A stretch of 64,000 bases of DNA from Flaviflagellibacter rhizophilus (GTDB lineage Bacteria; Pseudomonadota; Alphaproteobacteria; Rhizobiales; Methylopilaceae): NCBI RefSeq assembly GCF_033898525.1, contig NZ_JAXAFJ010000008.1, positions 1 through 64,000 of the forward strand. Reading direction: 5' to 3'. Below are positions 1-8,608 of the stretch, piece by piece (position 1 is the stretch's first letter; every line of letters starts with the position of its first letter). The notes beneath the pieces were generated by a model that searched no databases, was not told the DNA's origin, and saw nothing but the letters and a program-made list of their open reading frames with translations. Both the position numbers and the translations under genes were made by a program.

Positions 1-2671
1 CACCAGCGATGCGACGGTCAATGTCGGCGGCCTGGAGCCCGGCGCCAGCTGGGAGTACAGCACCGATGGCGGCGAGACCTGGCTCGACGGCACGGGGACG
101 AGCTTCGAACTGCCTGCCGGCGAGTACGAGACCGGCGACGTGCTGGTTCGCCAGACCGACCTTGCCGGCAATACGAGCCTGCTCGGCACGTTGCCGCCCA
201 TCACGATTGATACATCCGTCCCGGCGGCTCTGGAGGCGGCACTTGCCGATGACACCGGCTTCGATGGCGATGGCATCACCAGCGACGGCACGGTCAACGT
301 TACCGGCCTCGAAGAGGATACCACCTGGCAGTACAGCCTCGACGCCGGCGAGACGTGGATCGACGGCTCGGGCACGAGCTTCGAACTTGATCCGGGCACC
401 TATGGTCCCGGCCAGGTTCAGGTTCGTCAGATCGATGACGCCGGCAACATTAGTCCGGTTGACATCGTTCCCGTCGCGGCAGTGATCGAACCCGATGCCG
501 CAGGCGATACCAACACCGTCGATCTCGGTGAGCGGACCTCGGTTACCCGTGCTCCCATCACTGACGAAAGCCTCTTGGTTCTCGGCCTCACGGATACCGG
601 CACGGTCACCAACGGGGTGGCTATCACCATCCCGGAGGGCTCGACTGGCGATGTGGCGGTCGAGGTCAGCCAAACGGCGCTTGTCGCGGTGGCCGATGCC
701 TTCAACATCGAGGTCTACACCGCAGACGGGCAACTGGTCGCAGTGGCGGATTCCGACGGCAATCCGCTGGTGGGCGATGTCGCGGGTATCGTCCTTCTCG
801 GCCTGACCTCCGACAACACGGTCACCGCCACGTTCCCAGGCCTTCCGCCGGGCGATTACTTTGTGGTGGTGCGGAAAGGAACAAGTGCCCTCGGTACCCT
901 GCTGGATACCGATAACGACGGCATCACTCTTGAAGAATTGGGACAGGGCGGCGTTGTCCTTGGAGCCGGGAATGAAACGGCTGTCCTGAACGCGGTCCAG
1001 ACAGCTCTCAATGGAACTCCGGGTCTTGGGCTCGGTACGGTTGTCCGTGGGATTCTTGAGGTCCTGCTCGATACGACGGACGAGCTTGGCGCAGCCGATC
1101 TGGTGGTGGCCCTCACCGACACGCTGACCTCGCTGGGCCTCACGGAGCAGATCGCCACGGTGCTGGACATCGTCGCCGAGACGCTGCTCAGCAACACGCT
1201 CACTTTGCTTCAGGACACGTCGGTGACGGTCGTGGTGACGGAGCAGACATTCGAGGGCGCCGGCACGCCGGCAACCGGCAATGTCATCGATCCCAACTTG
1301 GGAACCGAGGGCGAGGCCGGGGAAGACACGGTGGTTCCCGGCTCCGTGGTGACACAGGTGCAGGCCGAGGGCGGCGCGCCTGTGGAGGTTAACGGCGCGA
1401 CCGTGATCGAAGGTGAGTTCGGCACGCTGACCATCAATCCCGATGGCTCCTACAGCTACCTGCCGAACGGCAGCAGCGCGTCGGTCGGTGCAACGGACGT
1501 GTTCACCTACACCGTCTCCGACGGCACCAATGAGGTGACGGCGACGCTGACCATCGCCATCGACGGAGAGATCGTCGCCGACGACGTGGCTCAGGCCGGC
1601 ATCGAGTACGACTACGCCCCACTGCCGGGTGTAAGCCTCCAAGATACGGTCAACTACAGCTTCACCGCAGTAGCAAATCTTGGTCTGGCTCAGGTAGTCG
1701 TCGGCGCAGCGGGCGATCTCATCGGCGACAGCTTTACCGTTGCCGCGGGAACAACCCAGGACGTCACCCTCGATGTCGACGTCAACGGCCTGCTGGGTCT
1801 CGGCAGTCAGGTCACGCTCATCCTGGAGTCCGGCGGTCCAACGGCATGGACCGAGTATGCGACGATCGACGCCGATGCTCTTGTGAGCCTCCTCGGCACC
1901 GGGGGCGACGGCAGCATCCTGATCGCGGGTGTTCCGCCGGGCACCTACCGCGTCCGGGCCGACATCGACTTCGTGCTCGGGGTGGGTGGAAGCGTCGAGG
2001 TCGATGTCACCTCCATTGTGAACGATCCCGATGCGCTGGAGGTCAGCGAGGTATTCCCGGTCGAGGGAGATCTGTTCGAGAACGATCTGCCGGGCGCCGA
2101 TGCGGGTTCGCTTCTCGTCTCCGCTGACGGCACGGCATTCACCGCCGTGACGGGCGGGCCGGTCATCATCTCGGGCCTGTATGGCGATCTCGTCGTCAAC
2201 GGCGACGGCACCTACACCTACACGCCGGATGACGACGCAGGCGTCGGCCAGTTCGAGGACACCTTCTACTACCGCGTCGAAGTTGACGGGGAGGTTCAGG
2301 AGGCAACGCTCACGGTCCAGGTCAACGGGACGCTGCAGGGTGAGGATCCGGCAGTGGATGCCGCACCCGAGCCCTTGCTAGCAGAGGGCGGCGACACCCT
2401 TCTGGCCCTGATGCTGGCCGCCGACGACGCCATCGAGTTCGACAACCTGTCGGGCGGGGATGACGACGGCGATGATCCGGCGGAGGCGGGAGCGGGCGAT
2501 GCTCCGAACGAGGTGGCCGTGGATGGTCTCTTCTCCGAAGACTCCGAAGAGCTGGCGTTCGGCGAAGACGACGGTGCCGCAGCGGAAGCGGCGCAGGTGC
2601 CGGAGGATACCCTCAGCTACCTGCCGATGAGCCCGGTCGAGGACGATCCCCAGCAGCACCCCCTTGGGTGA
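1..2671 (+). CDS. BapA/LapF-type giant surface adhesin, C-terminal part (5' end outside window)
   Basis: The reading frame is open from base 2 to the TGA at 2669, so the window holds only the last ~890 residues of a larger protein. It starts in bacterial Ig-like repeats (WEYSTDGGETWLDGTGTSFEL and a diverged copy), passes through a BapA-type Leu/Val-rich region and a VCBS-like domain (GTLTINPDGSYSYLPN, then VTATLTI), then a second such domain, and ends in a very acidic tail rich in Asp/Glu. No cysteines and few basic residues are seen, as is usual for exported calcium-binding adhesins. It stands directly upstream of a complete type I secretion system, which is its probable exporter. Inference: a biofilm or surface-attachment protein. 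I see no RTX nonapeptides in the tail. Confidence 0.85.
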   Translation, partial: TSDATVNVGGLEPGASWEYSTDGGETWLDGTGTSFELPAGEYETGDVLVRQTDLAGNTSLLGTLPPITIDTSVPAALEAALADDTGFDGDGITSDGTVNVTGLEEDTTWQYSLDAGETWIDGSGTSFELDPGTYGPGQVQVRQIDDAGNISPVDIVPVAAVIEPDAAGDTNTVDLGERTSVTRAPITDESLLVLGLTDTGTVTNGVAITIPEGSTGDVAVEVSQTALVAVADAFNIEVYTADGQLVAVADSDGNPLVGDVAGIVLLGLTSDNTVTATFPGLPPGDYFVVVRKGTSALGTLLDTDNDGITLEELGQGGVVLGAGNETAVLNAVQTALNGTPGLGLGTVVRGILEVLLDTTDELGAADLVVALTDTLTSLGLTEQIATVLDIVAETLLSNTLTLLQDTSVTVVVTEQTFEGAGTPATGNVIDPNLGTEGEAGEDTVVPGSVVTQVQAEGGAPVEVNGATVIEGEFGTLTINPDGSYSYLPNGSSASVGATDVFTYTVSDGTNEVTATLTIAIDGEIVADDVAQAGIEYDYAPLPGVSLQDTVNYSFTAVANLGLAQVVVGAAGDLIGDSFTVAAGTTQDVTLDVDVNGLLGLGSQVTLILESGGPTAWTEYATIDADALVSLLGTGGDGSILIAGVPPGTYRVRADIDFVLGVGGSVEVDVTSIVNDPDALEVSEVFPVEGDLFENDLPGADAGSLLVSADGTAFTAVTGGPVIISGLYGDLVVNGDGTYTYTPDDDAGVGQFEDTFYYRVEVDGEVQEATLTVQVNGTLQGEDPAVDAAPEPLLAEGGDTLLALMLAADDAIEFDNLSGGDDDGDDPAEAGAGDAPNEVAVDGLFSEDSEELAFGEDDGAAAEAAQVPEDTLSYLPMSPVEDDPQQHPLG
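2..510 (+). repeat. Tandem Ig-like domain repeats in the adhesin
   Basis: Two units about 276 bp (92 codons) apart. The first begins T-S-D-A-T-V-N-V at base 2 and the second T-S-D-G-T-V-N-V at base 278. Both share the pattern GLE...W.YS.D.GETW.DG.GTSFEL followed by VRQ.D.AGN.S. More copies probably lie upstream of the window. Confidence 0.75.
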
Positions 2672-2687
2672 CACCCGCGCAAATAAG

Positions 2688-2716
2688 GATGCATCGGGGC
2701 ACGGCTCCGATGCATC
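2688..2716. terminator. Hairpin between adhesin and tolC-like gene
   Basis: Ten perfectly paired bases (GATGCATCGG with CCGATGCATC) around a 9-base loop that can add three more pairs. It begins 17 bases after the adhesin stop. No T-run follows, so it may be an attenuator or an mRNA-stabilising stem rather than a full terminator. Confidence 0.5.
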
Positions 2717-2747
2717 GCAGGCAAGTACCCCGCGATCGGCGTAGCCA

Positions 2748-4217
2748 GTGATCCAGTTGATGCCCAGGATTGTTCGCGTACCCGCAGCGCTTGCGGCGGC
2801 CCTATGCCTGTCCGCCTGCGCCTCGTCCAACCCTGCGAGCGAGGGGATGGGCCTCAACGCGGCGCAGGCTGAAGCGCCCGCGCCCGTGGTTAAGACGGCA
2901 GCCCTGCCGGAGCCGGTCGTTGTTCCCGTGACCGCTACTCGGGCGGTATCCGGACCCGCGGCGCGCTCATCTGCTTCGGCGCTTGGCCTCCAAGCGGCCG
3001 TGGACCGGGCTGTGGACTGGCACCCCGCTGTCGCTGAAGCCGTGGGCCGCCTGAACCAGAGCAGCGCGGAGATCGCCATCGCACGCGCAGGCTACCGGCC
3101 GCAGATCAGCACGGGCATGAACTCCCGCTACAACAGCTACGACCGCGATGGCTGGCGTCCGCGCCTGAACGTCACCGGATCGCAGATGCTGTACGATTTC
3201 GGCAAGGTGTCGAGCGAGGTCGGAGCCCGCGAGGCGCTCGAGAATGTCAGCCGCGCGCAGCTTCTCGTGGCGGTCGACACCCTGATCCGCGACACCGCGC
3301 AGGCGGTTATCGAGGTGCAGCGCAGCCGGGCGCTTAGGGCCGTCGCCGAAGAACAGCTCGAGGGCATCCGCGCCATTGCCGATCTCGTCAGCCAACGCAG
3401 CGGGCAGGGTGCCTCCACCCGATCGGACGACATACAGGCCCGCGCGCGGGTCGAAGCCGCGCAGTCCACGCTCCTGCAGATCGAGGCGGAGGTCAGCCGC
3501 TGGGAGGGCATCCTTGCCGCCTTCATGGGGGCGACCGGCGGCACCTTCGCGGTGGATGAGAACGTGCCCCCTTGGTTGATGAGTTCCTGCACCTCGGCCG
3601 GAAATCTGGACTGGTCGCGCGTGCCAGCCATGATGGAGGCGGACGCCCGCCGCGAGGAGGCCGTGGCCCTGCTCAAGGGGAGCCGTGCCAACAGCCTGCC
3701 CACCGTCTCGCTCGAAGCCGGTGCGGGTTACGATCTCAATGAGAATAGCTTCAGCCGGCAAAGCCGGGATCAGGAAGACTTCAACATAGGGCTGAATGTC
3801 AGCTCCAAGCTGTATGAGGGCGGTGCCGGCGGTGCCCGCCGCGAGGCTGCGTCGCATGCCCTCATTGCGGCCGAGGCGGCCCGTGAGAACGCCCGGTTCC
3901 AGGTCAACCGCAGCCTTGCGGAGGCACGCGGCCAGCTTTCGGATCTCAGCCGGCTCCAGGCCTCGCTGGCGTCCCGCAGCGCCATGATGGCCCAGACACG
4001 GGACCTCTACCGCCAGCAATATTTCGAACTCGGCACCCGGACGCTTCTCGATCTCCTGAACTCCGAGCAGGAACTGCACTCGGCCATGTTCGACACGGTG
4101 AACACGGCGCACGACGTGCGGCGGCTCAACACGGACTGCCTGTTCAATTCCGGGCAGACGCGGCAAGCCTTCCGGATGGGCGGCAAGACGGTGCGCGGGG
4201 TGGCGCTGGATTCATGA
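2748..4217 (+). CDS. TolC-family outer membrane efflux lipoprotein of type I secretion
   Basis: Outer-membrane channel of the type I secretion system. The frame opens with GTG at 2748, but the ATG at 2760 gives the better N-terminus: a signal peptide MPRIVRVPAALAAALCLSAC with the lipobox LSAC, so the mature protein is probably lipid-anchored. The remaining ~460 residues show the two-fold OEP pattern, with alpha-helical stretches rich in Ala, Glu, Gln and Arg (for example around IAIARAGYRPQIS and the later LYRQQYFELGTRTLLDLLNS) and the usual length for TolC proteins. The stop overlaps the start of the ABC transporter gene by four bases (ATGA). It most likely serves the adhesin just upstream. 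Confidence 0.9.
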   Translation: MIQLMPRIVRVPAALAAALCLSACASSNPASEGMGLNAAQAEAPAPVVKTAALPEPVVVPVTATRAVSGPAARSSASALGLQAAVDRAVDWHPAVAEAVGRLNQSSAEIAIARAGYRPQISTGMNSRYNSYDRDGWRPRLNVTGSQMLYDFGKVSSEVGAREALENVSRAQLLVAVDTLIRDTAQAVIEVQRSRALRAVAEEQLEGIRAIADLVSQRSGQGASTRSDDIQARARVEAAQSTLLQIEAEVSRWEGILAAFMGATGGTFAVDENVPPWLMSSCTSAGNLDWSRVPAMMEADARREEAVALLKGSRANSLPTVSLEAGAGYDLNENSFSRQSRDQEDFNIGLNVSSKLYEGGAGGARREAASHALIAAEAARENARFQVNRSLAEARGQLSDLSRLQASLASRSAMMAQTRDLYRQQYFELGTRTLLDLLNSEQELHSAMFDTVNTAHDVRRLNTDCLFNSGQTRQAFRMGGKTVRGVALDS

Positions 4218-6388
4218 CGCAGGCTCGGGACGGCATCCAGAAAGCCACGGAGAACGCACCCCTCTTCGATTCGGACAGCTGCATCGAAGCCCTGCGCATC
4301 GTCACCGAGCGCTTCGGGCTCAACGTGTCCGAACAATCGGCGCGGCAGGCGGCGCTCTGGCGGAACAGCGGTTCCTTGCAGGACGGCTTCCGCGAAGTGG
4401 CCCGGCATTTCGGGCTCAAGGTCCGGTTCGTGGATCCCGGTTCCGCAACACTCACCGGCTGGAACGCACCGTTCATCGTTATCATGCGCGACGGGACGGC
4501 GGGAACGGTCACGTCCGTCGGCGCGGTCGATGCCGGCGTCATCTTTGCCGGCGACCAGGGCCTGCCGAGGCCCGTGAAGTTCGAAAAGCTGCTGGCAGCC
4601 GCGCAGCTGGTCGCCATTCCCAGGCCGGCTCAGAGCGTGCCGGACGCACGGGTGGACACCTATATCCGCCCGGTGGAGGAGCACTGGTTCCGGCGTATCA
4701 TCCTCAGGGATCTGCGCCCCTACGCCCACGTCATGGTGGCTTCGCTGATCGCCAATGTGCTGGGGCTCGCGGGCGTCATCTTTTCGATGCAGGTCTACGA
4801 CCGCGTGGTGCCGGCGCAGTCCTACAGCACGCTTTATGTGCTCGCGAGCGGCGTGCTGCTGGCCATCCTGTTCGATTTCATGCTGCGTCGCCTGCGGATG
4901 GGCATCATCGACGTGGTCGGCAAGCGCGCGGACCGCGAAATCTCGGACCGCGTGTTCGGCCATGCATTGCGGGTGCGCAATGCATCCCGCCCGCCATCGA
5001 CCGGCACCTTCATCGCCCAACTGCGCGACCTTGATCAGGTTCGCGAACTGCTGACCTCCACCACCGTTTCGGCGTTCGCCGACCTGCCGTTCTTCCTGCT
5101 CTTCCTTGTCATCTTCTTCTACATCGGAGGCGTGCTCGTCCTCGTTCCGGTCGTGGCCCTGCTGCTCATCCTGGTGCCGGGCCTGCTGCTGCAGCGACGG
5201 CTGAAGGCGTATGCGAGCGAAGCCATGCGCGAGGCCTCGCTGAGGAACGCCATCCTTGTGGAGGCCGTGCAGGGGGGCGAGGACATCAAGGGGCTGCAGG
5301 CGGAGGAGCGGTTTCAGCAGCAGTGGAACCATCTGAACGCGGTCACGGCAGAGGCGCAGCTGAAGCAGCGCGGCGTGACCAACAGCCTGAATGTCTGGTC
5401 CGGCAATGTGCAGACCGCGGCCTATGCCGCAACGGTCCTGATCGGCGCACCGATGGTGATTGCCGGTGACCTGACGACGGGCGCGCTCGTCGGCGCGTCC
5501 ATCCTCGGCTCGCGCATGATGGCTCCGATGGGGCAGCTGAGCACGGTCCTGACACGCTGGCAGCAGGCGAAGGTCGCCAGGAATGGCCTCGACCAGCTCA
5601 TGAAGCTGCCGGTGGATCATCCGGAGGCAGAAAGCCGCATCCACATCGCACGCGTGCAGGGACACTTCCACCTCAAGGGTGCGCAGTTCCGCTATGGCGA
5701 CGAAACCTCGCCGCTGGCGCTGACTGTGCGCGACCTCAGGATCCAGCCGGGCGAGAAGATCGCGGTCCTCGGCCGCAACGGTGCGGGAAAGTCCACCCTG
5801 CTGCAAGCCATGGCGGGGCTGCTCCAGACCGGCGCCGGTGAAGTGCTGGTGGATCACCTGGCGATGAACCAGGTCGATCCGTCGGACCTGCGCCGCGACA
5901 TCGGGCTCCTGACGCAGAATTCGCGCCTCTTCCACGGCACGCTGCGCGAGAACATCCTCATGGGCGCGCCGCGGGCCTCGCAGGACGAGATCCTGTCCAC
6001 CCTCGCAATGGTCGGCGCGGACGAGTTCGTGCGGAAGCTCCCGAAGGGGCTCGATCACCTCGTCTCCGAAGGTGGACATGGCCTCTCGGGCGGGCAGCGC
6101 CAGGCCGTGCTGCTGGCCCGGCTGCTCATCCGCCAGCCATCCGTGGTGCTGCTGGACGAGCCGACAGCCGCCATGGACGAGGCCACCGAACGGCACTTCA
6201 TCTCGAACTTCATGACCTGGAGCCAGGACCGCACAGTTCTTATCGCCACGCACCGCATGCGCGTGCTGGAACTGGTGTCCCGCCTCATCGTCGTCGATGG
6301 CGGCCGCATAAGCCTCGACGAGGGCAAGGATGCGGCCCTGAAGAAGCTCCGTGGACTGGCCGACGTGTCGCAGGGACGGAGAAGCTGA
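4214..6388 (+). CDS. Type I secretion ABC transporter/ATPase (LapB-like)
   Basis: Inner-membrane ATP-driven exporter of 724 residues. Residues 1-130 form a C39-peptidase-like domain without a catalytic cysteine, the arrangement known for adhesin exporters that do not cleave a leader. A membrane domain with about six hydrophobic segments follows (residues ~160-440). The nucleotide-binding domain has Walker A GRNGAGKST near residue 520, signature LSGGQ near 624 and Walker B VVLLDEP near 645, with the H-loop in IATHRM. Start and stop are tightly packed with tolC upstream (4-base overlap) and the HlyD gene downstream (1-base gap). Known family role: export of RTX or Bap adhesins. Confidence 0.93.
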   Translation: MTQARDGIQKATENAPLFDSDSCIEALRIVTERFGLNVSEQSARQAALWRNSGSLQDGFREVARHFGLKVRFVDPGSATLTGWNAPFIVIMRDGTAGTVTSVGAVDAGVIFAGDQGLPRPVKFEKLLAAAQLVAIPRPAQSVPDARVDTYIRPVEEHWFRRIILRDLRPYAHVMVASLIANVLGLAGVIFSMQVYDRVVPAQSYSTLYVLASGVLLAILFDFMLRRLRMGIIDVVGKRADREISDRVFGHALRVRNASRPPSTGTFIAQLRDLDQVRELLTSTTVSAFADLPFFLLFLVIFFYIGGVLVLVPVVALLLILVPGLLLQRRLKAYASEAMREASLRNAILVEAVQGGEDIKGLQAEERFQQQWNHLNAVTAEAQLKQRGVTNSLNVWSGNVQTAAYAATVLIGAPMVIAGDLTTGALVGASILGSRMMAPMGQLSTVLTRWQQAKVARNGLDQLMKLPVDHPEAESRIHIARVQGHFHLKGAQFRYGDETSPLALTVRDLRIQPGEKIAVLGRNGAGKSTLLQAMAGLLQTGAGEVLVDHLAMNQVDPSDLRRDIGLLTQNSRLFHGTLRENILMGAPRASQDEILSTLAMVGADEFVRKLPKGLDHLVSEGGHGLSGGQRQAVLLARLLIRQPSVVLLDEPTAAMDEATERHFISNFMTWSQDRTVLIATHRMRVLELVSRLIVVDGGRISLDEGKDAALKKLRGLADVSQGRRS

Positions 6389-6389
6389 G

Positions 6390-7568
6390 ATGGCCGCTGC
6401 ATCGAGCTTTGCATTCGGCGACACGGACGATGTGCGGCTGGCACGCTCCATGCGGGCGGTGTGGATGTCGGTGGCGGCGTTCCTGGTCTTCGGGGCCTGG
6501 GCCTATTTCGCCGTTCTCGACGAGGTCTCCACAGGCAGCGGCCGCGTCGTTCCAAGCCTGCGCGAGCAGGTCATCCAGTCCCTCGAAGGCGGCATCCTGT
6601 CCAGCCTGCGGGTGAAGCAGGACGACATCGTGGAACCGGGCCAGTTGATCGCGCAGCTCGATCCCACGATCACGGAGTCCGATGTCGAGGAGAATGCCGC
6701 GAAGTACCGCGCTGCCTTGGCGCGGAGCGCGCGCCTGACGGCGGAGGTCGACCAGACCGCCTTATCCTTCCCGCCGGAACTCGACACCCACCCGGAGCTG
6801 AAGGCAGCCGAGACGCAGCTTTACCAGACGCGGCGCAAGGGTCTCGACGACAGCTTGCGCTGGATCTCGGAATCCATGCGGCTTGTGCAGGAGGAACTGA
6901 AGATCAGCCAATCGCTGTCCAGCATCGGTGCCGCCAGCAATGTGGAGGTCATCCGCCTCAAGCGGCAAATGGCCGAGCTGGAGCTCAAACAGGTCGAGGT
7001 CCGCAACGACTATCTGGTGTCGGCACGCGAGGAGCTCGCCAAGGCCAGCGCGGAAATCAAGTCGCTCACATCGGTCATCAAGGGCCGCACGGACGCCCTG
7101 TCGCGCCTGAACCTTCGCTCGCCCGTTCGAGGCATCGTCAAGAACATCGAGGTGTCCACGATCGGCGGCGTCATTCCGCCCAACGGCAAGCTCATGGACA
7201 TCGTGCCATTGGACGATCGCCTGCTCATCGAGGCCCGGATCGCCCCGCGCGACATCGCCTATATCCATCCCAATCAGGCGGCCAGCGTAAAGGTCACCGC
7301 CTACGATTACTCGATCTATGGAGACCTGAAGGGGCTCGTGACCACCATCTCGCCAGACACCATTCAGGACGAGGCGGATCCGCAGGTCTATTACTACCGC
7401 GTCTTCATTCGCACGGAGAGCGACGCGCTCGTCAACAAAGCGGGCCAGCGCTTCCCGATCTCGCCCGGCATGGTGGCAACTGTGGACATCCACACCGGTT
7501 CGAAGACCGTGCTGGACTACCTGATCAAGCCATTGAACCGGGCGCAGGAAGCACTTCGGGAGCGGTGA
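6390..7568 (+). CDS. HlyD-family periplasmic adaptor of type I secretion
   Basis: Membrane fusion protein of 392 residues linking the ABC transporter to the TolC channel. ATG at 6390 is chosen because GGAGAAG precedes it by about seven bases; the frame is open further upstream with a GTG at 6351. One membrane segment near residues 25-48 (SVAAFLVFGAWAYFAVL) is followed by a lipoyl-like half-motif (GGILSSLRVKQDDIVEPGQLIAQLD), a long coiled coil, the second lipoyl half (LRSPVRGIVKNI) and the beta-barrel part. The stop overlaps the next gene's ATG by one base. Completes the adhesin secretion system. Confidence 0.93.
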   Translation: MAAASSFAFGDTDDVRLARSMRAVWMSVAAFLVFGAWAYFAVLDEVSTGSGRVVPSLREQVIQSLEGGILSSLRVKQDDIVEPGQLIAQLDPTITESDVEENAAKYRAALARSARLTAEVDQTALSFPPELDTHPELKAAETQLYQTRRKGLDDSLRWISESMRLVQEELKISQSLSSIGAASNVEVIRLKRQMAELELKQVEVRNDYLVSAREELAKASAEIKSLTSVIKGRTDALSRLNLRSPVRGIVKNIEVSTIGGVIPPNGKLMDIVPLDDRLLIEARIAPRDIAYIHPNQAASVKVTAYDYSIYGDLKGLVTTISPDTIQDEADPQVYYYRVFIRTESDALVNKAGQRFPISPGMVATVDIHTGSKTVLDYLIKPLNRAQEALRER

Positions 7569-8608
7569 TGCGCTCCCGCTTCCGCCACCTGTCGCGTCGC
7601 TTCCGTTGGATCTTCGTTCTCGGCTATCTGAAGCTGACGGGAGAAGCGCTGGCCGACGATGATCGGCTGGGGCCGCTGGATCGGCCAAGCCCGCAGGAAC
7701 TGCGGATTGCCAAGGACGACGAGGCCTTCAGCGCCCGGGAAGCGCTGCACGGCGCCACCAGTTCCCGCCAGCAGTGCATGACCGTGCCGGGCGGCCTCTG
7801 GACCGAGGCGGGTGGCCAAGCGGAATGCATCCGCCACTACAGCGCAGGCGTGGAGAACGGGCAAGCTTCTGCTCTTCTCGTCTATCTTTCCGGCGATGCC
7901 GTCAGCCGCACCTCAGGTGGCGTCCGCTTCGTTGTGGACAGCTATGCGGCGCGTTCGCCGAACGCCATTCAGGCAGAGACTGAGAAATGGGCGGCCGAGG
8001 CCGCGATGGCCGCTGTGTATCTAGCGCGCCCGGGCTTGCACGGTTCGTCCGGGAGCCACCTGATGCGGCGGTTGAAAAGAGAGGTGGATCTTGTCGACCG
8101 GGCACTGGACCTTCTGAAGGATCGCTACGGCACGACTCGCTTCATCATCGCCGGCCATTCCGGGGGAGGGCATCTTGCCGCTGCCCTGCTGAACAGGCGC
8201 CACGACGTGGATGCGGTGGTGATCTCGTCCGGGCTAGTTTCCGTCCGGCAAGTGGTCGAGCACTGGGACAGGCGGCGGAAGGTGCCGGAAGGCGTAATCT
8301 ACGATGCCGACGGGTACATCGATCCTGTGGACGGTCTCGGCAGCATCCGGAAGGATCCGATGCCCCGGATCTTCGTGATCTCAGATCCCGAGGACCGCAT
8401 CGTGCCCTTCTACACGCAGCTGTATTACGTTCGTCGCCTGCGGGCGGCGGGCTTCAGGCCGCAGCACATCTATGCGAGCGCAAGCGACAAGCGGCACCAC
8501 CTGCTGGTTCAGCACGCCCGAACCGCGGCGGCTCTTGTGGCTGGGGGCGCGAGCAACAGGGAGGTGCGCCGCGCGCTCGCGGAGATCGGGCCCGGGGACT
8601 TCGACTAA
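7568..8608 (+). CDS. Alpha/beta hydrolase, secreted or membrane-attached
   Basis: 346 residues. The frame extends far upstream, but the ATG at 7568 overlaps the HlyD stop (TGATG), which decides the start. An N-terminal basic and hydrophobic stretch (FRWIFVLGYLKLTGEALA) looks like a signal peptide. The nucleophile elbow is GHSGGG (residues ~195), with a later aspartate in ISDPEDRIVPFY and a histidine in SDKRHHLL completing a plausible Ser-Asp-His triad. Its place as the last gene of the adhesin secretion operon suggests an envelope or matrix-related ester or peptide hydrolase, but the substrate cannot be read from sequence. The stop overlaps that of the convergent Mur-ligase gene by three bases. 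Confidence 0.75.
   Translation: MRSRFRHLSRRFRWIFVLGYLKLTGEALADDDRLGPLDRPSPQELRIAKDDEAFSAREALHGATSSRQQCMTVPGGLWTEAGGQAECIRHYSAGVENGQASALLVYLSGDAVSRTSGGVRFVVDSYAARSPNAIQAETEKWAAEAAMAAVYLARPGLHGSSGSHLMRRLKREVDLVDRALDLLKDRYGTTRFIIAGHSGGGHLAAALLNRRHDVDAVVISSGLVSVRQVVEHWDRRRKVPEGVIYDADGYIDPVDGLGSIRKDPMPRIFVISDPEDRIVPFYTQLYYVRRLRAAGFRPQHIYASASDKRHHLLVQHARTAAALVAGGASNREVRRALAEIGPGDFD

Noticed and set aside
4007..6451. 814-residue open frame on the minus strand opposite the ABC transporter
   Set aside because: It is the antisense shadow of a clear type I secretion gene in GC-rich DNA; it is rich in His, Gln, Arg and Asp with no domain pattern.
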